A stretch of 64,000 bases of DNA, from assembly GCA_933207985.1 (NCBI GenBank), contig OW240915.1:122867400-122931399 (forward strand). The letters are read 5' to 3'. Shown here in pieces: positions 10,215 through 20,833 of this stretch. The notes beneath the pieces were generated by a model. That model was not told where the DNA came from. It searched no databases and saw nothing but the letters and a program-made list of their open reading frames with translations. The translations under genes and the position numbers were made by a program. This DNA comes from Pelobates cultripes. Taxonomy: Eukaryota > Chordata > Amphibia > Anura > Pelobatidae. Positions within the stretch are counted from its first letter, which is position 1. Each line of letters opens with the position of its first letter.

Positions 10215-11379
10215 GAGTGTCCTGGAGCATGTAGGTGTAAGTGAGTACCTCTATACAGAAAGCCAATCGTCCCTGCTACTGGTGCATCGTCGGTGCTCCC
10301 CTCTAGATGTACCATAACGGTGCAAAAAAACTTGTCGTTCATAGATGATGGGGTTACCTGGGAGGCAACATGGTTGGTAAGGTCTAGGCGTAGAACGGGG
10401 GGGGGGGATAAGGGAAGAGCAAGGAAGTAAAATACAACAAAAACTAAAGTATATACAAACAGAACCCCTTCTGGGGGTATCAAACTCGGTCAACTTAAAG
10501 GCACAGAAAATTTGGCCCATAAGTGACTCAGGGAGGGACTTTGAGGCTCCTCCCGACCTATGAAAGATTTGTACAACGTTACACATAGTACTAACTGTAG
10601 TAATACCATACATATAAAAATCTAGAATAGTAAGTCACCCCATATTGGGCATATAGTGATGTAACATAGTGTCTCCGCATATTCTTTGCACGCGTGAGAA
10701 TCATGGAGGAAATTTAGTTGGGAATTCGCCGCTTGTACACGCGGTTGGTAAAAGTTTTGAGCTAAAATTGAATCTGGAGTAACGTGCTGTGCACAATGAC
10801 AGGCTTGAGACTTGCTAGGTGTCCGCATTACCTCAATGATTCTTATTAAAGTACATACATAGACAGTATTGCAAAAGTATATGTGTTAGAAAGAAAAACA
10901 TAAAATTAAACATAGAAACATTAGGTATGGATCACACTTAGAGAAGACCCGAGATTAGGGGAGTTCCCTTTTGTGTGTGTTGATAGGGTACAAGTTATAC
11001 TGGTGAAATTAAAGCCTTAACAAGTTGTGAGAACATCAATCGCCCAACAATGGTGACCGCTGCTTACACCAATTTCACCATTTTCGACCTTAAGATATGT
11101 CCCTGGTACGTGAGAAGTGAAGGGAACTTGCCTCATAAGAACGTTACAATAATTAGGTGATTAAGTGGAGGTCTATCCTGATAAACAGACAGCCCGAAAC
11201 TGAAAGATGAAATGGGCATGTACCATTTGGGCGCAGATATTCTGCCTGTATCAGTATATTTTAATAGACAGCGTATAGCTAGAAAAATATAAACATTCAG
11301 TGTTGCGTACAAAGTAATGGTTATGATACTTAAGTGTATGCCAACGTGATCTTCATATATATATGCACAACGTGAAAGT
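10215..11379 (-). other. LINE-A inter-ORF region
   Basis: About 1.16 kb between ORF1 and ORF2. No open frame here looks like a real protein; the 100-120 codon frames show no family resemblance. It includes a G run near 10398-10407. The length is odd for an L1-like element, where the two ORFs are usually close; it may be an expanded spacer or an old insertion. Confidence 0.6.
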
Positions 11380-12345
11380 TCAGGGGATCTTGGCTGGAGA
11401 TTTCGCCATTTGCCAGTCCTCTTGAAGTCGTCGTGGGGAAGCCTGTTCGGTTGTATCAAGATGGGTAGGTGAGCCGTTCCATAGCCCCCAAGTTGTAATC
11501 AGCTTCATTCCTTCCGCCGAATCTTTAGCAGTGTAGTTTCTGCCTTGTCGCCAAATAATTAATTTGGTGGGGTAACCCCATCTGTAGACTACGTTGTTAT
11601 TTCTAAGAGTCTTCGTAACTGTGATGAATTCTCTCCGTTTCTCCATTGTAGCCGCCGATAGGTCAGCAAATAATACAACCCGTTGGTGGGGTTCTGGAAG
11701 TGGTTGTGCTTTTCTTGCTGCCTGTAATAAAGATTCTTTATGCGCATAGTAGTGAAATCGTACAATAACGTCCTTTGGGACCTCAGCAGATATGCGAGCG
11801 GGTTTCGGTAGCCTGTGCATGCGGTCGTAGGCCCAAGCGGAGTCAGGTAGGCCCGGGACTAAGGCCTTACAGATTGAGAGTATATGGGCTGGAAGGGCGT
11901 CTTGAGATATATCATCCGGAATTCCACGGAACCGGACATTTTGCCTTCTTGATCTGTCTTCCATGTCGGCAAGTTTAGATTTGAGTGAAGAGTTTTCTTC
12001 AGACAGCTTCTGAATTTTGTCCACTACCTCATTGTGGGCTACACAGAGTTCATCTGTTTTATTCTCCAAGTTGCTGGTTCTGTCTCCAATATTAGAAATT
12101 TCTTTCCTTAAATCCCCGTTAATTCGGTGGAAATCGGCTGTAATTGTTGCCCTGAGCTCTTGTAACATCCTGTGTAAGCTGCGTTCCGTTACTGGAGCTT
12201 CAGGGTACTTGGAAGAGCTCCACTCACAGTCGGACTGACCATCCGATATGTTAGGCGTCTCATCGCCATCTTGGATTTCTTTGCGACGTTCAGATTTTTT
12301 CATCTTAGCTGTGTCCGACAGCTTCAACTGTTTAGTAGGAGGCAT
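11380..12345 (-). CDS. LINE-A ORF1 protein (L1 ORF1p-like RNA chaperone)
   Basis: A 321-residue intact frame. Residues 1-50 are basic then acidic and disordered. Residues ~55-130 form a heptad-rich coiled coil (LHRMLQELRA...LSEENSSLKS). Then RRQNVRFRGIPDD (~134-145) opens an RRM-like domain, and a C-terminal domain (~215-275) has VVLFADLSAATMEKRREF and YRWGYPTKLI. This is the L1 ORF1p plan: trimeric RNA-binding protein that coats LINE RNA. It lies 153 bp from the 5' end of LINE-A, and its ATG is the first good one. No stop or frameshift is seen, unlike ORF2. Confidence 0.93.
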   Translation of the reverse strand: MPPTKQLKLSDTAKMKKSERRKEIQDGDETPNISDGQSDCEWSSSKYPEAPVTERSLHRMLQELRATITADFHRINGDLRKEISNIGDRTSNLENKTDELCVAHNEVVDKIQKLSEENSSLKSKLADMEDRSRRQNVRFRGIPDDISQDALPAHILSICKALVPGLPDSAWAYDRMHRLPKPARISAEVPKDVIVRFHYYAHKESLLQAARKAQPLPEPHQRVVLFADLSAATMEKRREFITVTKTLRNNNVVYRWGYPTKLIIWRQGRNYTAKDSAEGMKLITTWGLWNGSPTHLDTTEQASPRRLQEDWQMAKSPAKIP

Positions 12346-12498
12346 AATGCGACCCTACACCCACTTGGACGAGTTTAGTGTTTAGGTTCGGGTGTTTTAG
12401 TAGATTAGCGCTGTGTATAGAGTTGCTTTAGGTCGGGTAGACGGCGGAGCTCCTAAGCCATGCGACTGCACACACCGGAAGCTGGACACGCCCCCCAA

Positions 12499-12513
12499 AC
12501 CGTATCCACTGTT
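12499..12513. repeat. Right target site duplication of LINE-A
   Basis: ACCGTATCCACTGTT, identical to 2030-2044, at the point where satellite sequence resumes after the 5' end of LINE-A (which ends ...GGACACGCCCCCCAA on the plus strand). Confidence 0.85.
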
Positions 12514-14457
12514 AGCGTAACACACCCGCTTTAAGGACACTGACTGCTATTCAATCTATAACAGTGAAAAAAGTGTTTTTTGTTTTTAAATCAAAGCTTT
12601 GTGTGACCAGATCTAAGTGGTGGCACTGGTCACCGTGTCCACTGTTAGCGTAACACACCCGCTTTAAGGACACTGACTGCTATTCAATCTATAACAGTGA
12701 AAAAGTGTTTTTTGTTTTTAAATACAAGCTTTGTGTCACCAGATCTAAGTGGTGGCAATGGTCACCGTATCCACTGTTAGCGTAACACACCAGCTTTAAG
12801 GACACTGACTGCTATTCAATCTATAACAGTGAAAAAAGTGGTTTTTGTTTTTAAATACAAGCTTTGTGTCACCAGATCTAAGTGGTGGCACTGGTCACCG
12901 AATCCACTGTTAGCGTAACACACCCGCTTTAAGCACACTGACTGCTATTCAATCTATAACAGTGAAAAAAGTTTTTTGTTTTTAAATCCAAGCTTTGTGT
13001 CACCAGATATAAGTGGTGGCACTGGTCACCGTATCCACTGTTAGTGTAACACACCCGCTTTAAGGACACTGACTGCTATTCAATCTATAACGGTGAAAAA
13101 AGTGTTTTGTTTTTTTAAATCCAAGCTTGGTGTCACCAGATCTAATTAGTGGCACTGGTCAGCGTATCCACTGTTAGCGTAACACACCCGCTTTAAGGAC
13201 ACTGACTGCTATTCAATCTATAACAGTGAAAAATTGTTTTGTTTTTTTAAATCCAAGCTTTGTGTCACCAGATCTAATTGGTGGCACTGGTCAGCGTATC
13301 CACTGTTAGCGTAACACACCCGCTTTAAGGACACTGACTGCTATTCAATCTATAACAGTGAAAAAAGTGTTTTGTTTTTTTAAATCCAAGCTTTGTGTCA
13401 CCAGATCTAATTGGTGGCACTGGTCAGCGTATCCACTGTTAGAGTAACACACCGGCTTTAAGGACACTGACTGCTATTCAATCTATAACAGTGAAAAAAG
13501 TGTTTTTTGTTTTTAAATCCAAGCTTTGTGTCACCAGATCTAAGAGGTGGCACTGGTCACCGTATCCACTGTTAGCGTAACACACCAGCTTTAAGGACAC
13601 TGACTGCTATTCAATCTATAACAGTGAAAAAAGTGTTTGTTTTTTTAAATCCAAGCTTTGTGTCACCAGATCTAAGTGGTGGCACTGGTCACCGTATCCA
13701 CTGTTAGCGTAACACACCCGCTTTAAGGACGCTGACTGCTATTCAATCTATAACAGTGAAAAAAGTGTTTTTTGTTTTTAAATACAAGCTTTGTGTGACC
13801 AGATCTAAGTGGTGGCACTGGTCACCGTATCCACTGTTAGCGTAACACACCAGCTTTAAGGACACTGACTGCTATTCAATCTATAACAGTGAAAAAAGTG
13901 TTTTTTGTTTTTAAATACAAGCTTTGTGTCACCAGATCTAAGTGGTGGCACTGGTCACCGTATCCACTATTAGCGTAACACACCCGCTTTAAGGACACTG
14001 ACTGCTATTCAATCTATAACAGTGAAAAAAGTTTTTTGTTTTTAAATCCAAGCTATTGTGACACCAGATGTAATTGGTGGCACTGACTGGGGAAATGGGC
14101 ACAGTATGCACTGTGAGCCTGACACAGAAGCTGGCAGCAGTGGCAGACAACTGACTGCTATTCAATCTATAACAGTGAAAAAAGTTTTTTGTTTTTAAAT
14201 CCAAGCTATTGTGACACCAGATGTAAGTGGTGGCACTGACTGGGGAAATGGGCACAGTATGCACTGTGAGCCTGACACAGAAGCTGGCAGCAGTGGCAGA
14301 CAACTGACTGCTATTCAATCTATAACAGTGAAAAAAGTTTTTTGTTTTTAAATCCAAGCTATTGTGACACCAGATGTAATTGGTGGCACTGACTGGGGAA
14401 ATGGGCACTGTGAGCCTGACACAGAAGCTGGCAGCAGTGGCAGACAACTAAGTGCAT
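12514..14457. repeat. Satellite array, right part
   Basis: About fourteen more units of the ~133-bp satellite, same orientation as 1-2044, mostly of the AAGTGGTGGCACTGGTCACC variant. The last units (from ~14084) change to a longer, diverged form of 154 bp in which the middle reads GGGCACAGTATGCACTGTGAGCC in place of GGTCACCGTATCCACTGTTAGCG. These edge units are described separately. Confidence 0.95.
14084..14457. repeat. Divergent edge monomers of the satellite
   Basis: Three partly diverged units (starts near 14084, 14238 and 14387) with ~154-bp spacing carry TGACTGGGGAAATGGGCACAG and GACACAGAAGCTGGCAGCAG in the middle and normal ends (CTGACTGCTATTCAATC). They merge into unique sequence at GCAGACAACTAAGTGCATTT. 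They look like the form from which the homogenised array arose. Confidence 0.8.
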
Positions 14458-14812
14458 TTACATTACATAGAAAAAAAAAATCCAAAAAAAGCATACCCTT
14501 ATCCCTAACCTAGCTATGCTTTTCCCTATCTTATGAACAGCAGCTACACTTTCCCTCCTCTTACTAAGCATGCAGCTTGAGAATGAATCTAAAATGGATG
14601 CCTTCCAGGAGGTGGGAGGGTCTGCTAGGAAGGGTGTGCTGCTAATTGGCTGGAATGTGTCTGCTGACTGTGAGGTACAGGGTCAAAGTTTACTCAATGA
14701 TGACTAATAGGGGGCGGGTCGAACCGCGCATATGTTCGCCCGCCGTGGCGAACGCGAACATGCTACGTTCGCCGGGAACCGTTCGCCAGCGAACCGTTCG
14801 GTACATCACTAA
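14458..14812. mobile_element. Right end of the DNA transposon that carries the satellite
   Basis: Non-repeated sequence between the last satellite unit and a broken Penelope-like gene. Its outer end reads (complement) TAGTGATGTACCGAACGGTTC, a short terminal-repeat-like sequence followed by GAAC/CGAAC-rich DNA. The Penelope reading frame stops abruptly at this point. The left end is outside the window, so the terminal inverted repeat and target duplication cannot be checked. hAT-like ends are a guess only. Confidence 0.5.
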
Positions 14813-15573
14813 TGATCACATAACAATTCTTCCCTTTCAATTTGAAGTGCTCTTTTATACGCTTTCTTAAGACAACGGTTCGGATAACCTTTCTCTTTAA
14901 AATGTAGCCTCAATTGCTTTGCTTTTATTTTAAAGTCTTCGGTGTCGCTACAGTTCCTCCGAAGGTGAAGGTACTGACCACCGGAATACCCTCCTTAAGA
15001 GATCGTGGATGGTGACTCCTCCAATGCAAAAGGGAGTTGGTAGCTGTCTGTTTCCTAAATAAAGTAGATTGAAATGTGCCATCATCTTTGATGCTAATTG
15101 TCACATCTAAGAAGTAAATGGAGTGTCCTCCAAATTCTGATGTGAACCGGAGGTTTTCATCATTCTGATTAAGTAATGTCACCAAATCAAAAAATTCCTG
15201 GGGGGTACCTTGCCACACAATTAGAATGTCGTCAATGTAATTACCCCACCATAAAATCATTGGTAGGTACTCTATCAAAACATCTGAGGCACGAATATGA
15301 TGTTCCCAAAAACCCAGGTGAAGGTTCGCATATGAGGGGGCACAAGGTGTCCCCATAGCGTTACCCCTCACCTGGTGGTACACTTTACCATTGAACAAGA
15401 AATAATTGTGCGACAAAATAAACTTAAGAAGGCGTAAAACAAAAATTGTGTGTGAATCATCCCTGCAGCTTCCTTGGTCAAGAAAGAATTCCACATGTTT
15501 TATTCCCTTATCATGGGGAATAGAGGAGTAAAGTGATTCTACATCCAAGCTGCATAGTTGAGCAGTGGGAGGA
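14813..15573 (-). pseudogene. PLE-C: Penelope-like reverse transcriptase fragment
   Basis: Minus-strand RT middle section. SLDVESLYSSIPH is RT motif A (near 15540), GNAMGTPCAPSYANL is motif B, and NYIDDILIVW (near 15240) carries the intact Asp-Asp pair. GGHSIYFLDVTI and LFRKQTATNSLLHW follow, as in Penelope-like elements. A frameshift near 14940 leads to the connector (KAKQLRLHFKEKGYPN). The gene is cut at 14813 by the satellite-bearing transposon and at ~15573 on its N-terminal side. The GIY-YIG endonuclease is not in the window. Confidence 0.9.
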
Positions 15574-15950
15574 AACTTAAGACTTGATAATCACTCTATT
15601 AATCACTTACCGATCACATGATCCATTAGAGATAAATAGAGGAGGCATTGACATACTAGAAAAGTTATACTGTAGGTCTATTCATATCATGTATAATAGG
15701 TGTTCCAAACTCAGCAGCCATAAATATAATAGCAGAAAGAGTTTATCACGATTTGCTATAGTATACCTAAGTAATGGATTACCAGATATACACGAGACAA
15801 TCCTAAATGGGTAGTAAAAAGCGGTGCTCCCCACATTAGGCTGATAATTAAAGACTAATAATGAAACTAAATGTAAAAGGAAAATAATAATAAAGAATAT
15901 AAGTATTTACAAGAGAATATATACAAGGCTTTATATATAGATACTAACTG
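15574..15950. other. No recognisable feature
   Basis: AT-rich sequence between two Penelope-like fragments. Short open frames only; probably 3' untranslated sequence of PLE-A plus old flank. Confidence 0.5.
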
Positions 15951-15959
15951 TAAGATTCT

Positions 15960-17510
15960 TCTGCGGTATTGGTCAAATAAATGGAGAATACAAAAACCCT
16001 TCATTTAGACTATTTGGGGATAATGTCTTAAGGCAATATATCCAAAATGCCCCTCTTTGTCTTAATTTGGTATCCCAGCCACCTTTCCGAGGTGGTTGTG
16101 GTACAAACTCAAGGCCCGTGAAGCGGATCCCTGCTGATGAGTTGTCATGATGTATTCGAAGATGTCTAGAGACAGGCGTCTCTAAATGTCTCATTGACAG
16201 AATTGACATGCTCATGGATCCGTAATTTGAAAGGGCGAAAGGTCTTTACCACATATTTAAGTCCACAGGAGCAGGTAAGTAGATAAACTATGCCTGCTGA
16301 TCTGCAGGTCTAAAAAGAGCGTGGTTTAAATTTTTCCGTATTGGCGCTGTTAGAAAATAGCTTAGACTTCCTATTAATAAAGGGACACACGCTGCAGTGT
16401 CCACATTGGAATGTACCTATTGGTAGGTATTTTTTAAATAACCTACTTGGGAAACATTAGAGAAGTGACTAGGTGCCAAAAGGTCTCTCAAGTTTCTACC
16501 TCTACGAGCTGTAATGGACGGAAAGGGTGTTAGTACATTCTTAAGGTGTTTGTCCGAGGTTAGTATGGGCCAGAATTTATGGAGGATATGTTTCATAATA
16601 TCCCAGCCTACATCAAAGGTGCCAATGCGCCGTATTGGACTGGCTTCAGTTTTTCAGGACTCCTCGCTGATTAGTTGGTTTCGTTCTGTATGTATTTCTC
16701 TGCAATATGCTTTCTTTAAGACCCTATTGGGATATCCCTTCTCCCTGAATTAATGGCGCAAAACATTGGCCTTACATTTAAATTACTCAATAGTCAAGTA
16801 ATTTCGATGTAGTCTTAAAAATTTCCCTATGGGGATACCTGATTTCAGTGGTATTGGGTGGTAACTTGACCAGAATAATAGATTATTAGAGGCTGTTTTC
16901 TTCCTGTACAGTGTCATTTGAATTCTCCCATTTTCTGTCATATGTAAAGACAGGTCAAGGAAACATAGTTTTGAACCACCAATTTCGCTTGTAAAGCGTA
17001 GATTGAAGGGGTTATTATTCAGAAGTTCTACAAACTCATTAAACTTATCAGACTTATCCAGCCAAATCACAACGATATTATCAATTTAGCTCTTCCAATA
17101 GTATATCTGATCCATATATGATTTCAGTATGGGGTCAGTCTCTATGCACTTCTCCCAGTATCCCAGATGTAGATTGCATAGGAGGGTGCACGGGATGTCC
17201 CCAAGCCGTCCCTGTGATTTGTTGATAGATTTTCCCATTAAAAGTAAATACATTATGGGCCAAAATGAATTCCAGCAAATCTGAGTTGACGAAGGTTGTT
17301 GGAAATTTATGTTCTAGCTCTAAAAGTGAACATACATGTTTAATTCCTAGATCGTGAGGAATAGAGCTGTACAAAGCTACCACATCCAAACTGCACAGTA
17401 GAGCTTTATCGTGAGGGGGTGTAAGATTTTCTAAAAGGTGCAGCATCTGTTTTGTGTCCCTTAGGTAAGATGGTAGTGTTTGTACAATGGGGGACAAGAA
17501 TATATATATA
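15960..17510 (-). pseudogene. PLE-A part 1: RT C-terminal part and GIY-YIG endonuclease
   Basis: Read on the minus strand: LSPIVQTLPSYLRDTKQ, SLDVVALYSSIPHDLG (motif A), a frameshifted GTAxG motif B (near 17215), then WKS, a stop, and IDNIVVIW, in which the expected Asp-Asp pair reads Asp-Asn (near 17075). FTSEIGGSKLCFLDLSL, the connector, and a GIY-YIG domain follow (YLLTCSCGLKYVVKTFRP near 16240; HLETPVSRHLRIHH; FWIYCLKTLSPNSLNEG at the end). This nuclease nicks target DNA in Penelope elements. Several stops and frameshifts. The N-terminal RT part lies at 28260-28495, displaced by PLE-B. Confidence 0.9.
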
Positions 17511-17620
17511 TATACATATATACACACTAAATAGAAAAAAACCTTGCACTCCTACTCACAATGCATGTAACCCGGTGCTTGATTGCACTAAATCTGCAGA
17601 ACAAGAAAAAATCAGCACTC

Positions 17621-17926
17621 CCAGGATTTCTTATATAATGACTTCTTTACTCCAAGTGTCAACATTTCAGTTCCGATTAGGAACTTTCATCAGGACAAAA
17701 AAACATAAGTGTAATGAAACAAACTGTGCAGACATAAATCAATAACTTACAGTTCAGCTGTGTAAGTGGCTGACAATCCTGCTTCCCGGGCGCCTGAACG
17801 GATACTCCAATCAGTCAGTGTCTCACTTATTACACTAATGCTTCACATGTGACGTAATCTCCATAGCGATCAGGACGTGGATCGCTTGATCTACGCTGTT
17901 GACCTGTCCGGTTTACTTCCTATCAG
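17621..17926 (+). repeat. Left inverted terminal copy of PLE-B
   Basis: CCAGGATTTCTTATATAATG ... TTACTTCCTATCAG. The reverse complement occurs at 27892-28206 at roughly 90% identity by eye. Includes AGTTCCGATTAGGAACTTTC, a small palindrome. Confidence 0.88.
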
Positions 17927-17955
17927 TATGATACCCCTCTATTAGAACATTTTTA

Positions 17956-19676
17956 ATGTCAGTAAAATCTGAAACAGAGGATATACTATCAACACATCAC
18001 TCTGAGCATTCAAACCTCTCGAAAAAACAAAGGGAGATTATCCAGAAGTTATCGAATGATGCATCTATTATAATCTGGCCGGCAGATAACTGTGGGGGCA
18101 TTGTAATACAGAACTTGAGGATTACGCATCGGAAATACATACACAATTGAATGATGAAAACACCTACCAAATTCTAAGAGGGGATCCTACAAAGGAAATA
18201 GCACAAAAGATCAACAAGACTCTCTCATTTGGATTAACAGCAGGATACATTAATTTACAACTGTTTCAATTCCTTTACAAAAGCAACCCCCGTACTCCTA
18301 TGATTTACACTCTTCCAAAAATCCACAAAGGTTCAACCATGCCCCCTGGTCGACCCATAGTCTTGGCAGTGGGTGGGATTTTAGAACCCATAGCGAAATA
18401 TCTTGACTTTTTATTTAGACAGCCAGTAAATGGAATTCCAACATGCATCAAAGATACGGTTCAGCTTATTGAAAAATTTGAACTAGGTTGATTAATGTAC
18501 AACCTTAATTACTTTAGATGTATCCAGTCTATATACAGTGATACCCCACAAATGGGGTATCGAAGCCAGGAGGGAACTCTTATCAGAGTCAGAGTACTAT
18601 CAAGGACCACCTATCAAATATATACTGGAACTCTTGTCCTTCGCATTAAGAAATTATTATGTTAGGTTTGAGACCAAATGGTACATGCAGAAAGCAGGGA
18701 CATCCATGGTGGCGGCAATGACTCCCATGTATGCGAATTCCTATTTGTACCAATTTAAAAAAGAAAACATTTTTAAAAAAAAAATGTATCTTAAAGTATT
18801 TTCGGCACATCGACAATATTTTGATCCTGTGGAAGGGCAATACTGAAGAAGCATCAAAGTTTATTGATCATATTAATGGGTTAGCAACACCCATATGAGT
18901 TACATCTAACATCAATACTCATACAATACAATTTTTGGATTTGGAGATTATACTTGAACAAGGAAGAATTGAATATCAACTCTTCTCTAAACCAACGGAC
19001 TGTAACACTTTGCTTCACTACGAGAGTGCACACCCCAAACACATAAAGGACTCTCTACCTTACTCTGTTTCCTAGAGTAATAAGAAATAACTCAAGGGAG
19101 GTCCAATGTGAAAAACTATGTGAAATGTATGCCAAATTTTTACAAAGAGGTTACACGTGCAAAGTAGTGAACAGATCAATCAGAAAGGCCAGAGATCATA
19201 TATCTGGGATAGAGAAACAGTCACAAACCAAGAGTACAAGAATACCATTTCCAATGACATTCAACACCGCCACTTCTAAGTTATGTCAGGCGGTAACCAG
19301 AAACTGGCACACCATGGAAAGTGATAGTAGTCTTCTAGACAATCTTCATAATAAACCCATGTTTTCCTATAGGAACAGCAAAAATCTAAGAGACCTTCTG
19401 GTCCATAAGGATCCGGTTCAAAGTTATATGCCGGTGAAAAAGAATGTGGTGAATAATGGATGTGTGAGATGTTTGGGCTGTGTGACCATGGTCACCTTAT
19501 TCCTTGTAAAAGTTTCAACCATCCACATACGGGGCAATCTTTTAAAATCCAACATAGGATACAGGGTGGAAATAAGCAAAAACTACTCCTCCAGAGAGTG
19601 ACATGGTGGATCCAGAAATTGGGAACACTAGCTCCTAATGGACTCAATGAAAAATTAACATATACTTCCTTGCTCT
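17956..19676 (+). pseudogene. PLE-B RT and GIY-YIG endonuclease, decayed
   Basis: Plus-strand Penelope polyprotein broken by at least four frameshifts. The N-terminal part reads IIIWPADNCGGIVIQ; then TPMIYTLPKIHKG...PPGRPIV and TCIKDTVQLIEKF. RT motif A/B region is at 18515-18740. In the catalytic region, FRHIDNILILWKGN (18800-18840) has Asn in place of the second Asp. LNARDLLVHKDP-like connector (YRNSKNLRDLLVHKDP) and Cys-rich CVRCLGC follow, then the endonuclease end RVTWWIQKLGTLAPNGLNE (19598-19660). Normal order for a Penelope-like element; inactive. Confidence 0.9.
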
Positions 19677-20264
19677 GACAGGTTGCCTTCAAATATAAAA
19701 GTGATTGTTGTGGTTTAGTTATGTATGTATAGGGATAAGTGTTTTCCATTCCAGTGCTCGGCCTGTTTTCAAGATTTTTTTAGTTTATTTTGGGTTTGGG
19801 GTATATATGCACTTTATTTATGATCAATTAACTACAGTTTTCTATGACAATAGGATACGTCTGGCTGCTTTTTATTTTTTGATACGCTGTGGCTTGACTG
19901 AACATTAGACCTCTTTCATCCAATTCTAATTCTAATATAGATTAAGCTTTTGACTTACACATTGAATGGATAGACACTTGTTATATTAACACGTGGGTAT
20001 GTCCATTCAGCATTTTCCTGATCCATTCATGCATGATTATTCACTTTAATGTGATACTCTAATTTTGTATAGGGAGGGATTTCTATGCCCTATTACTTTG
20101 AATATGTCCGAGGGCACAATATTTAGCACTTTTGTACTTCATTAAACTTTTTGATTTTTTTTTATATTTTTCACACTTTTTTTCATATTGACTTTGCACC
20201 TTCCAATATGGATTAATGACTATATTAGCTATTGACAGTATGGGTAATCATATAGATATGTTTT
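19677..20264 (+). other. PLE-B 3' region
   Basis: AT-rich sequence after the PLE-B endonuclease up to the LINE-B insertion point. No coding region is supported. Confidence 0.55.
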
Positions 20265-20280
20265 CCTGCTTGTTTATTCT
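20265..20280. repeat. Left target site duplication of LINE-B
   Basis: CCTGCTTGTTTATTCT, repeated exactly at 27344-27359. It directly precedes the T run (poly(A) tail of minus-strand LINE-B). Confidence 0.93.
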
Positions 20281-20833
20281 TTTTTTTTTTCTATTTAAGA
20301 AATTTTATTTGTTTTTTGTTTCTCGTAAACATACAAGATAACAATAACATACGTAACAGAGTAACAGAATACATTTCTGAAGTTGTCGTCACAGTTGGAG
20401 TATTTAAGTTAATATTGAGTTTCCATTTATCTGGTTGTCAATTTTACAAATAGAGAGTCGAGAATCATTTTGACTTGCCTGGTCTAGAATTCTGAAGAAT
20501 CGTTTGAACCGTGTAATTGTACCTTTAGTTGGTAAATGTAGGCTGCGTATTTTACATTTTAAATATTAGGTTCTCATCATTGTGTTATTTTAAGGGGGGA
20601 TAATTAGCCCAAACTGGCTTTGGTGCCAGGTGCGATCTTGTTATTTTGGGCTGGAGCTTAAGTGTTTTGGATTAAGAAATGAATTCCATGGTTCCCAAAA
20701 TCTGGAGTATGTTTGGAAGTTTTTTGATTTTGCATATGTGATTTCTTCCATCTGTCTAGTGTCCTCAATTCCCTAATGGAAGGAATTTGTGACTGTTTCC
20801 AATATTTTGGAATCAGTTGCGAGGCTACCATAG

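Larger units (their letters stand above)
2045..12498 (-). mobile_element. LINE-A: full-length L1-like retrotransposon interrupted by LTR-A
   Basis: A minus-strand non-LTR retrotransposon of about 6.9 kb once the 3.56-kb LTR-A insertion is removed. In transcription order: short 5' leader (12498-12346), ORF1 (12345-11380), an unusually long inter-ORF stretch, ORF2 with AP endonuclease, reverse transcriptase and a C-terminal Cys/His motif (10214 to 2816, interrupted), a 3' UTR, and a poly(A) tail seen as T residues at 2043-2054. ORF1 with coiled coil plus RRM-like and C-terminal domains, and ORF2 with endonuclease before RT, are the L1-clade architecture. A 15-bp target duplication flanks it. 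ORF2 has one frameshift near 8825 and one in-frame TGA near 4007, so this copy is dead but recently active by appearance. Confidence 0.94.

Noticed and set aside
14646..14870. 74-codon frame at the transposon end
   Set aside because: Crosses the boundary between the transposon and PLE-C; cannot be a gene of either.
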